A stretch of DNA of 64,000 bases, from assembly GCA_039184335.1 (NCBI GenBank), contig JBCDBD010000009.1:14439-78438 (forward strand). The letters run 5' to 3'. The notes below the pieces were generated by a model, which was not told the origin of the DNA, made no database searches, and was given only the letters and a program-made list of their open reading frames with translations. Position 1 is the first letter of the stretch. Every line of letters starts with the position of its first letter. Shown here piece by piece: positions 17,801 through 23,852 of the stretch. The DNA comes from JBCDBD01 sp039184335. GTDB lineage: Bacteria; Bacteroidota; Bacteroidia; Flavobacteriales; Flavobacteriaceae. Both the position numbers and the translations under genes were made by a program.

Positions 17801-20311
17801 TCCCGTTTTTGGTCCAACACTGGTTCCTGAAGGATATTCCAAAGTATATTGATAGCTTCCCCATCCCCCAGTGGCATTGGCGATCACCCGACCAATATTG
17901 CTATTGTCGCAACTCATATCGGTGACTGTTCCGTTCAAGTCAATGGGTGTTGTGGGTTCTTCTATGGTGATGGTGGCCGTATCTTGACATCCCGTATCTA
18001 CGTCGGTGACCGTAATGGTATAGCTACCTGCCCCAGATGGGGGAAGATCTACCTCTAAATCATTCTGTGCCCCGCTTTCTGCACCTCCATTGATATTGTA
18101 GGTATAGGTATTGGCAAAACCATCAATGATAAAAGTGCCATCACCATCGGTAGCTCCGGTACATACCTTAAAGTCACCTCCAGATTTGACCCGGGCCCGA
18201 ATCGAACTGATCACTGCAGGAGTAAAACTGTCGGTATAGGTACAATTGTTTGCATCGGTCACCCTGAATTGGTATGCAGTGTTGGTGTTCAATCCCACAA
18301 AAGTATCACTGCCCCCATTATCAATACTTACAGGACTGATAATCTCATACCGAACAATGGCCGCCGAACTGGTGACAGCCAGTTGTACATCTGTAGTCCC
18401 TGCAGCACAGCTGATATTACTTTGTAAAAATGCGATATCGGTTGGGGGATCCACATCAAGAATAGTGATCGGTGTCAGTTCCAATCGGCAACCCCCACTG
18501 TCACGAATGATGGGCGTATAGGTACCAGGCGCCAAATTATCGTAGTACGTCTGTGTGGTAAAATTGGAAGGGTTGTCCCCCGAAATACTGAACACATAGC
18601 CGCTACCCGATCCTCCCGAAAAAGGGCCTTGAAATTCAATAATTCCCCCTATCACGCCACCACTGCCATCACAGGTTCGATCGGCAATCTTCACTGCAGA
18701 TCCCGTAATCGTGCCTACCGAGGCGACCGTCACTGTTACGGGAATGGTATAAATGCAATCAAATGTACCCTGTTGGTAACGTACCTGAATGGTAGTGTAC
18801 GTTCCTGCGGGCACTGTCAATAATGGGTCGGTACTCCAAGGGTCTGCCGGCGTTGCCCTATAACTGAGATTATAGCCTTTGGCATCAATGACATTGATAT
18901 CAATTTTAGCTCCACCATTGGTACAGGTACCATCAATTCCACTAGCTGTCACGTCTGGTGGGGTGAGTTCCACAACATTGGCAGAAGCAGTGATGACACA
19001 TCCATTGGCATCGGTAATTGTAAAATCATAGGTGCCTGCTGTAGCCACATTATAGGTAGTCTGTGTGGTGTATGACCCTGACGAGGAACCACCGTCACTA
19101 ACAGTGAACGTATAGGGTGGTGAGCCGCCAGAGGTGCGTACGATGATACCCACACTGGCAGAGCCACAAGTAGGGTCTGAACTTAGACTTTCATTTACTT
19201 CGGTTGAAGCGGATAATGGTACAATACCATCACCAATAATGATGGGATTACCGTTGACATCCAAATCCTGTTGTGGCGGTGGAATTCCGTTGGCAGGGTC
19301 TCCTGTACATTGCTGGGTCTCAACCTGTACACTGTATGTGCCAAAACCCACCGCACTGAAAGTGTATGGGTTTGTAGTAATAAAGGTGGTAAATTCTTGG
19401 GGTATTCCATTTTCATCAAGCAGGGTATATTTATAGGGGCCTGGCACATCATTTACCGTGACAGTGATACTACCAGTATCTCCAAAACACTGGGCATCAA
19501 TGAAATCCACATCCATACTGATATCCAATTGTTCAATGATAATAGGTTCATAGGGGTATTCACAGGTATTGGGTGTATTCTGTAGTCTCGCCTTGACAAT
19601 ATAGGTGCCAGGTGCCAGACCATCAAAGATGGGTGATCCCTGCCACGGTCCGAAACCACTTCCACTATCAATACTGTATTCGTAAGAACTGGAAAGGTTG
19701 GTAATCTGAATTCGGCCATCGACCCCACAGATATAGTCACGTTTCACATAGGTCTGGGTGATGGTACTTTTTTTGACCTTAAAAAAGTATTGCTGCCCAT
19801 CAGCTACGACGCGAAATTCAGCACCGGTCCCTGCCGGTATGGTACTGGCATCCAAAGTAAAGGTTTGGGAAGTACCCACTGTAGTATAACAGGACAGGTT
19901 GGTATTCGGACAGTCTTCATTGGTATCTGGACTACAAGCTCCCCCCAAAATTTGCCACTGTACAGAACCATACGGACCCCCGGCAAGCGATATCACACGA
20001 TCATCAGAATCACCGCAGAGATTGAAACGGGCTACGGTAAATCCGTTGTCACTACAGCCTACCTCTTCATCTGCACCTTGGATAATGGTCATGAACATGC
20101 TACTCTCAACAGCTGGGATAGCCTCAAAACCAGTAAGTTTTGCCCTATTTTCATCAGCTGTAGTACTTTTTACAGGGGCATCTACCTCTGCCGATACAGC
20201 TTCTGAAAAAATTCTATAAACCTTGGTTTTTGCCACTGCTGAAGAAAAAACTATTGATATCACTATCAACAGCAGGGCATACAAAGGATGCCTTGTTTTT
20301 CGTGGGAGCAT
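11828..20311 (-). CDS. SprB-like giant cell-surface adhesin with T9SS type B sorting domain
   Basis: This 2827-aa protein has an N-terminal signal/anchor segment (about residues 8-28, LYALLLIVISIVFSSAVA). It then has a very long series of beta-sandwich repeats of roughly 70-90 residues, each marked by a conserved Cys and phrases such as 'DISCNGADDGSIDV' and 'APGTYTVxVxDxxGC'; these are SprB/gliding-type repeats. The last ~86 residues (IPNFFTPDGDNMNDEW, YDRYGRVV, WDGNYEGRPLPSGDYWYVV) are the gliding-motility-associated C-terminal (CHU_C) domain, the type B signal for the type IX secretion system. By family, such proteins are moved across the outer membrane and act as mobile adhesins or polysaccharide-binding surface filaments. 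Flavobacterium SprB is more than twice this length, so this is a SprB-like paralogue rather than SprB itself. Confidence 0.9.
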   Translation of the reverse strand: MLPRKTRHPLYALLLIVISIVFSSAVAKTKVYRIFSEAVSAEVDAPVKSTTADENRAKLTGFEAIPAVESSMFMTIIQGADEEVGCSDNGFTVARFNLCGDSDDRVISLAGGPYGSVQWQILGGACSPDTNEDCPNTNLSCYTTVGTSQTFTLDASTIPAGTGAEFRVVADGQQYFFKVKKSTITQTYVKRDYICGVDGRIQITNLSSSYEYSIDSGSGFGPWQGSPIFDGLAPGTYIVKARLQNTPNTCEYPYEPIIIEQLDISMDVDFIDAQCFGDTGSITVTVNDVPGPYKYTLLDENGIPQEFTTFITTNPYTFSAVGFGTYSVQVETQQCTGDPANGIPPPQQDLDVNGNPIIIGDGIVPLSASTEVNESLSSDPTCGSASVGIIVRTSGGSPPYTFTVSDGGSSSGSYTTQTTYNVATAGTYDFTITDANGCVITASANVVELTPPDVTASGIDGTCTNGGAKIDINVIDAKGYNLSYRATPADPWSTDPLLTVPAGTYTTIQVRYQQGTFDCIYTIPVTVTVASVGTITGSAVKIADRTCDGSGGVIGGIIEFQGPFSGGSGSGYVFSISGDNPSNFTTQTYYDNLAPGTYTPIIRDSGGCRLELTPITILDVDPPTDIAFLQSNISCAAGTTDVQLAVTSSAAIVRYEIISPVSIDNGGSDTFVGLNTNTAYQFRVTDANNCTYTDSFTPAVISSIRARVKSGGDFKVCTGATDGDGTFIIDGFANTYTYNINGGAESGAQNDLEVDLPPSGAGSYTITVTDVDTGCQDTATITIEEPTTPIDLNGTVTDMSCDNSNIGRVIANATGGWGSYQYTLEYPSGTSVGPKTGTTFGSLTEAGNYTLSVEDAEGCTDTFAFTLTPLDAPEIDYDATASDLCYVPATGATLGVQVVTAGSAGAPYEYRINGGAWQVSPVFTGLAPGNYAIEIRDSNNCSDIENLTINPQLRVNTALNTEIPCGGAPGAIDVQVTGGYLSGAGPKQYEVSFDNGVTFGTPIALTANSFVYSTAIPGTYVFRVTDNEGCVAQSSPFVLEPPISIDPASYEVFPPACGETNSGRVIITPDATSGVPPYEISFDGGAFSSQTIYSGLNESQTYSFIVRDDRGCETVPQSFTVPSAGIAPDATVAPVDAACTGGVVEGSIQITGVTNGTPDFTYILEEQFGAELDRIGPTSSTTETFNNVPPGVYTVVTLDATGCRDEDVVTVEDTDLDIVPDPVTPIVCDASGFTNTVEVVGGIGPFEIRLVTNPPSTFTPLNSPPRRHTFNNLQYGVSYTVEVYDTTTMCTHIETIDPVEGPSPLDVTALSTPGYCDANRFGQIDYTVSGYTTPADLIIELLNSDDGTRITLETPTGVTTATYSNTYETLPGNYQVIVTEVGTACTDGVAVTIDQNLPDIDILSEQPANCNALGQITVQGSGGAGGPYEFAFMDSGVVPTYPADYTTTTTFVAAAGNYDVYVRDISGCTSFDIATIIQLQPALAPPDIVVDNQCDVTATSFQITVSTPNTTDIPRFTLNGTTQFGVLNGAVYEATFIVGSPGNYPVYLEDADGCSSDAIAEVYEFLSASGDFSASPSCNNADGEITIIPNGGSGDFTFDLTGIDYLGNPVSISQNNNAVFANRAPGDYQVLVTDNIVSDGTGNCTFLVDGITLEAATLPVISAILEEDISCNGADDGSIDVILQAGTDVDGPITYTLYEAGTANIVQQNSSGSFPGLVPDIYDVEVVTARNCSVRQNGIDIVEPLPFSITASAPDFSCEPGINTFSSTIITVTVVDPGTAIGGYQYSITGFENYQSSNTFEIIDNGSPQNITVYAIDGNGCQTTFNVPTINPPTDVVPTLSVMSVLDCVNDEMVRIEVVGTTDFTVNTNSVTAIAPVSNNPGDDFVIIALPDAGDYLFEVVDNIGGCTYPLPKHEVHEPVLPTIAISEARPVSCSVPGNDGELSIAVTDYTGTYDYEVFMVDNMGNETSTGITGNLDTANNPETITGLSGGNFVVRITSTQNPFCANVSNLATVRTPNGPLVPSAIEIGNVSCNDNVGKIEANLTGGWDTAPYEYRLLIDDGTGTYPTEVVTWGSSNEFENLSSGDYRVAYRDIEHCETFFDIALDPIPPIQAGIREPQALVCPDGNNAVLEAYDPTTGDAITAVAGATGGVTGSGYKYQLIYLGSNNIADELSRSGLQDSPTFVGTSGGFISQGWYAIEVSSSFGCIGVTVPYYVDPPPPIIPNLIQVQAPGCGGLGEMRLSIENPEPGFEYEYRPVGAAPTDPFTTMGLGNTSVLINGGPGFYQFEVRKVNATNTCGVINSNGLTLVDAQNIDLVVNLPDDISCASENDGRIESFSSGGVGSNTYTLYFGDPVDAFSPSPSAVVVDSNNFGTFEGLSEAANYYIAVTSGSSCQDIEGPYEITRPAPILFNAMPTPITCSGEADGTITIEVISGGEGLLQFAIGPNFNEFFSDPDNPGIYTFEDLEGAPDGREYVVLIQDSQGCSETTMVEVFEPGELEVSSVETPEICLGFADGTAQLSISGGTPFTDPMGVEYYEVSMNSSDDADFVRNDTLFFDNLIGGESYVFFVRDANGCTTNIVVPIAIGVDIAAEPIVVYGCEGIFPNSTTTIQLQNADVLSEVLFALDVDDITLANTDRTWADLPAGQHTVYIYHENGCATSVDFAIEPYEPLVLEANKTGPDEITAIATGGFGGYEFFFEGESTGSNNVFNINIDAIVNIRVIDQRGCMAELVFPFDFDGMVDIPNFFTPDGDNMNDEWYPRNREFFPNIEVIIYDRYGRVVARLDQVSKWDGNYEGRPLPSGDYWYVVNANDNEKQQYVGHFTLYR

Positions 20312-20456
20312 AGGTTAATTCGTTATGGTAAGAATACGCAGATTTGGGACCTTAATATTCTAAATTGTAATGATCTAAACTTATATTAAATTCTTATGTT
20401 TTAACCGGTATAAAACCGTAATTCGTCTATATTAATTATCATTTCAACGTGAAATT

Positions 20457-21584
20457 ATGAAAAAAAGTGCGATTCATGGGTATTTTTTCGTTGTAATGCT
20501 TACTTGGTCCTGTGCCCAAAGTGTGGACAAAACAATCAATTCACCAAAAAAAATTGCTTTTTCGACAGAACTTGTAGTTCCCAGCTTACAAAATCCATGG
20601 GGAATGGCCTTCTTACCTGACGGCAGTCTTTTGATTACCGAAAAATCTGGAACGCTCATCCATTTCAACAATGGAAAGAAGACAAGTATTGCCAATACCC
20701 CCGAGGTGTTCAATCGTGGACAAGGGGGTTTTATGGATGTGGAACTGCACCCTGATTATGAAGAAAACGGATGGGTCTATTTTTCTTATTCATCACCTGA
20801 AGGGCGTGGAAGTGGTGCCAATACGGCAATAATTCGGGCTAAACTTGATGGTAATCGACTTGTTGAAAACGAAGTGCTTTACAAAGCCACCCCCAATACC
20901 CCACGGGCACACCATTTTGGGTCACGGCTGGAATTTGATGATGAGGGATTTCTCTATTTTACCATAGGCGATCGCGGAAACCGGGATGTCAATCCGCAGG
21001 ATATCAATCGGGATGGAGGCAAAGTATATCGAATACATGCCAACGGGCAAATTCCGAGTGACAATCCCTTTGCAAACGAATCAGGGGCCAAAACAGCCAT
21101 TTTCAGTTATGGCCATCGCAATCCGCAAGGATTGGCCAAGCATCCCAATACCGGAAAAATATGGGAACATGAACATGGACCAAGAGGGGGTGATGAAATC
21201 AATGTCATTGAAAAAGGGAAAAACTATGGATGGCCTGTAATCACTTATGGCCTCAATTATAGTGGCACCAAGATTACCGATGAGACCGCACGTGTTGGAA
21301 TGGAGCAACCCCTATACCAATGGACACCTTCGATAGCACCTTGTGGAATGGCCTTTGTCACTTCAGACAAGTATCCTGATTGGAAGGGAAACCTTTTGGT
21401 AGGCTCCCTGGCCTTTCAATATCTGGAACGCTTGGAGGTCAAAGGCAACAAGGTCAACTACCGTGAAAAACTATTGGATGGCATGGGCCGCTTGCGCAAT
21501 GTGAAACAGGGGCCTGATGGCTTTATTTATGTAGGAATTGAGGGAAAGGGAATCTATCGATTGGTGCCGAATGAAAAGATTTAA
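20457..21584 (+). CDS. PQQ-dependent sugar dehydrogenase (glucose/sorbosone dehydrogenase family)
   Basis: This 375-aa exported beta-propeller resembles soluble PQQ aldose dehydrogenases (YliI type). An N-terminal signal (residues ~1-21) ends in WSCAQS, a loose lipobox, so it may be a periplasmic lipoprotein. Family motifs are visible: NPWGMAFLPDGSLLITEK near residue 45, RAHHFGSRLEFDDEGFLYFT (the His that contacts substrate and cofactor lies here), GDRGNRDVNPQD, EHGPRGGDEIN, and SIAPCGMAF in the last blades. It would oxidise aldose sugars using PQQ; the true substrate and electron acceptor are unknown. It is transcribed divergently from the giant adhesin and converges on the HEAT-like gene with 2 bp between stops. 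Confidence 0.85.
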   Translation: MKKSAIHGYFFVVMLTWSCAQSVDKTINSPKKIAFSTELVVPSLQNPWGMAFLPDGSLLITEKSGTLIHFNNGKKTSIANTPEVFNRGQGGFMDVELHPDYEENGWVYFSYSSPEGRGSGANTAIIRAKLDGNRLVENEVLYKATPNTPRAHHFGSRLEFDDEGFLYFTIGDRGNRDVNPQDINRDGGKVYRIHANGQIPSDNPFANESGAKTAIFSYGHRNPQGLAKHPNTGKIWEHEHGPRGGDEINVIEKGKNYGWPVITYGLNYSGTKITDETARVGMEQPLYQWTPSIAPCGMAFVTSDKYPDWKGNLLVGSLAFQYLERLEVKGNKVNYREKLLDGMGRLRNVKQGPDGFIYVGIEGKGIYRLVPNEKI

Positions 21585-21586
21585 GA

Positions 21587-22108
21587 TCAGCTGATGGCAC
21601 CCAACATTTTTTGGGCTGTCTTAGCTACTGATTTTCTTGGATCGGCAATCAGGGATTCTAGATGCGGACCCAACCATATCTTTAGATTTACATCTTTCTT
21701 TGCCCATTTTCCAAGGGTCTTCATGGTTTCGTTCAGCACGATCCAATCATGATGATGGGCCAAGTTGTGCTTCAAGATGGTTTTGGCAAGGTTAACTTGC
21801 TCATCGCCCATATCTTTTTCAAGCAAAAGAAACAATTGGGCCAAAGTCCATTGGGTACTGGCTTGGTCAATTTTGGAGATTTCCTCTAAAAACCGGTCGA
21901 TATAAGGCAACAACAGTTCCTTTCTTGCTTTGCATATCCGCTTCATCGCATTGGAAACCCGTAATCGAACCACCGCATCTTCGCTAAAATAGCAATGAAA
22001 GAGTTCATCAAAAGCTTCCGGATCTTTTAAGACCTGGTCAACCACCTGCACCGTATTGCCCAATGAATTCGGATGCCCGCCGGTCAACAAGTTCTCGAAA
22101 CTTTTCAT
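21587..22108 (-). CDS. HEAT-like repeat protein of unknown function
   Basis: The 173-aa protein is entirely helical, with alternating amphipathic helices of HEAT/ARM type (EDAVVRLRVSNAMKRI, PYIDRFLEEI, DPRKSVAKTAQKML). There is no signal peptide. Its ATG overlaps the murQ stop by 4 nt (ATGA), so it is the third gene of the regulator-murQ unit and probably translationally coupled. HEAT arrays usually bind protein or nucleic acid; a link to amino-sugar metabolism is suggested only by position. Confidence 0.75.
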   Translation of the reverse strand: MKSFENLLTGGHPNSLGNTVQVVDQVLKDPEAFDELFHCYFSEDAVVRLRVSNAMKRICKARKELLLPYIDRFLEEISKIDQASTQWTLAQLFLLLEKDMGDEQVNLAKTILKHNLAHHHDWIVLNETMKTLGKWAKKDVNLKIWLGPHLESLIADPRKSVAKTAQKMLGAIS

Positions 22109-22920
22109 GGTTGAAATTTCTCCAATGCCCTTCTGACAGAGCCGTATTTTTTCAATATACTTTGCGCTTCTTCATAATCCAGTCCCAATGCCTCGACCAG
22201 ATAACGTGTACCCCGGTCCACCAATTTGTTGTTGCTCAATTGCATATTGACCATTTTGTTGCCCTTTACCCTACCGATTCTGACCATTAATGCGGTCGAG
22301 ATCATGTTCAGTACCAACTTTTGACTGGTACCGCTTTTCATTCGGGTACTCCCTGTAACAAACTCCGGTCCCACCTCTACCGCAATGGGAATATCCACCT
22401 CGACTGCCAAGGGTGAGCCTGGATTGTTCGTAATACCAGCCGTCAACACACCATTTGTACGGGCATCTTTAACCCCGCCAAGTACATAAGGGGTTGTACC
22501 TGAAGCTGCAATACCAATAACCACATCATTTTGGGCTATATTGAATTCTTGCAGGTCTTTCCAAGCTTGTTGCGGATTATCTTCTGCAAATTCGACTGCT
22601 TTCCGAATGGCCCCATCACCACCAGCTATCAATCCGATGACCCGGTCATGGGGCATGCCATAGGTGGGGGGAATTTCAGAGGCATCCAAAATCCCCAAAC
22701 GACCACTGGTTCCTGCACCGATATAAAAGAGACGGCCTCCCTCTTCAAATCGCCCGGCCAAAGCGTCTACCAATTTTGTAACTTGTGGAATAACCTTTTC
22801 AACTGCAATTGCAACCTTTTGGTCTTCTTGGTTCATATTTTTCAATAGGTCACCAGTGCCCATGGCTTCCAAATGGTCATAAAGCGATGGTTGCTCCGTA
22901 ATTTTGGTGTAATCTGACAT
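22105..22920 (-). CDS. murQ: N-acetylmuramic acid 6-phosphate etherase
   Basis: MurQ splits the D-lactyl ether of MurNAc-6-phosphate to give GlcNAc-6-phosphate, a key step in reuse of peptidoglycan sugars. The 271-aa protein shows the SIS fold: GAGTSGRLG at residues 68-76, followed by ASEIPPT with E82 at the position of the E. coli catalytic Glu83, E113 at the position of Glu114, and the signature GSTRMKSGTSQKL. It is slightly shorter than E. coli MurQ. It follows the DeoR-type regulator by 1 bp and overlaps the HEAT-like gene by 4 nt. The upstream AnmK in the neighbouring unit would supply its substrate. Confidence 0.95.
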   Translation of the reverse strand: MSDYTKITEQPSLYDHLEAMGTGDLLKNMNQEDQKVAIAVEKVIPQVTKLVDALAGRFEEGGRLFYIGAGTSGRLGILDASEIPPTYGMPHDRVIGLIAGGDGAIRKAVEFAEDNPQQAWKDLQEFNIAQNDVVIGIAASGTTPYVLGGVKDARTNGVLTAGITNNPGSPLAVEVDIPIAVEVGPEFVTGSTRMKSGTSQKLVLNMISTALMVRIGRVKGNKMVNMQLSNNKLVDRGTRYLVEALGLDYEEAQSILKKYGSVRRALEKFQP

Positions 22921-22921
22921 A

Positions 22922-23671
22922 TTAAAGCAAACGGATTTCTTGGTTTCTAAAATTGTCCAATAACTGATGGTCAGGTTCCAATTCGGTAATCATGGTGTCT
23001 ATGGCATTGATATCACAGGTCTTGAACCGATGCTGCGAATTCAATTTTTCTGATATGCACAAAAGTACCGCTTTCTTTGATGCCTGGATCACCGCTTTTT
23101 TGGTCTGTACAATGTCCCAGTCAAATTCGGTCAACCCAAATGCCGCATCTACATAGCCTGTACCGATAAAGCTGTAATCGACCTTGATCTGGGCCAAATT
23201 ATGCACGGCGTTCGAACCTACGGATATCTGGGCATCCTTTGATAGTGTTCCTCCAATAAAAATCGTCTCGACATTGGGTCGGTTCAACAGTTCCATAGCT
23301 ACGGGGAGACTTAGGGTAAAACAGGTCAAATTGATATTGGCAGGCAGTAACCGTACCAATTCCAAACAAGTGGTACCCCCATCGATCAAGACCACACTGT
23401 TTTCTTTCAATAACGTCGCCGCCTTTTCTGCTATCGCTATTTTTTCTTCCAATGCGTATACGTTGTTCCGCTTTGGGCTATAGTTCGAAAAACCTAGCGA
23501 AATGGCACCTCCATGCACCTTACGCAATCGATTTTCAGCATCCAGTTCCTTGACATCCCTACGGATGGTATCGATGGAAACATCCAATTTCTCTGCGATG
23601 TCGGTCAACAATACCCTGTTGTGCAGTTCAACTTCATTTAAAATCGTACGCTGTCGCTCTTCTTTAAGCAT
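22922..23671 (-). CDS. DeoR/GlpR-family transcriptional regulator
   Basis: This 249-aa protein has a DeoR winged-helix domain at residues 5-57 (RQRTILNEVELHNRVLLTDI, VSIDTIRRDVKELD, LRKVHGGAI). A sugar-phosphate-isomerase-like sensor domain from about 75 onwards carries the family motifs IDGGTTCLEL and FIGGTLS. DeoR repressors are released by phosphosugars; here GlcNAc-6-P or GlcN-6-P are plausible ligands from the operon content. It heads the regulator-murQ-HEAT unit. An 11-bp sequence (ATAAAACAGCA) lies upstream of the -7 box of its own promoter and again at the divergent nagB-like promoter, which suggests it controls both. Confidence 0.85.
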   Translation of the reverse strand: MLKEERQRTILNEVELHNRVLLTDIAEKLDVSIDTIRRDVKELDAENRLRKVHGGAISLGFSNYSPKRNNVYALEEKIAIAEKAATLLKENSVVLIDGGTTCLELVRLLPANINLTCFTLSLPVAMELLNRPNVETIFIGGTLSKDAQISVGSNAVHNLAQIKVDYSFIGTGYVDAAFGLTEFDWDIVQTKKAVIQASKKAVLLCISEKLNSQHRFKTCDINAIDTMITELEPDHQLLDNFRNQEIRLL

Positions 23672-23700
23672 AAAAACGTGTGTAAAATTATCTTTTCAAG

Positions 23701-23708
23701 CAAAGATA
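23701..23708 (-). promoter_or_regulatory. Promoter -7 box for the DeoR regulator-murQ operon
   Basis: TATCTTTG on the minus strand fits the Bacteroidota TAnnTTTG -7 element and lies 29 bp upstream of the regulator ATG. No clear -33 TTTG is seen. Confidence 0.6.
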
Positions 23709-23723
23709 GTAATTTCCTTTATA

Positions 23724-23734
23724 TGCTGTTTTAT
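23724..23734 (-). promoter_or_regulatory. Putative operator, regulator side
   Basis: ATAAAACAGCA (minus strand) lies 15 bp upstream of the regulator's -7 box. An exact copy in inverted orientation lies at 23791-23801 in the divergent promoter. Each copy is upstream of, and in the same orientation as, its promoter. Binding by the adjacent DeoR-family protein is inferred. Confidence 0.5.
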
Positions 23735-23790
23735 ACCGTTTTAAAGTTAAAAAATTGTTATTAATTGCACAAAACTGCATTAAAAAAAGC

Positions 23791-23801
23791 ATAAAACAGC
23801 A
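23791..23801 (+). promoter_or_regulatory. Putative operator, nagB-like side
   Basis: ATAAAACAGCA (plus strand) is an exact inverted copy of 23724-23734 and lies 9 bp upstream of the TACCTTTG box, over the expected -33 region. Its position suits repression. Confidence 0.5.
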
Positions 23802-23810
23802 AAAAATAAT

Positions 23811-23818
23811 TACCTTTG
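23811..23818 (+). promoter_or_regulatory. Promoter -7 box for the nagB-like operon
   Basis: TACCTTTG fits the TAnnTTTG consensus and lies 34 bp upstream of the ATG at 23853. Confidence 0.6.
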
Positions 23819-23852
23819 CCCCAGCATTAAAACAAAATCACAATAATTAACT

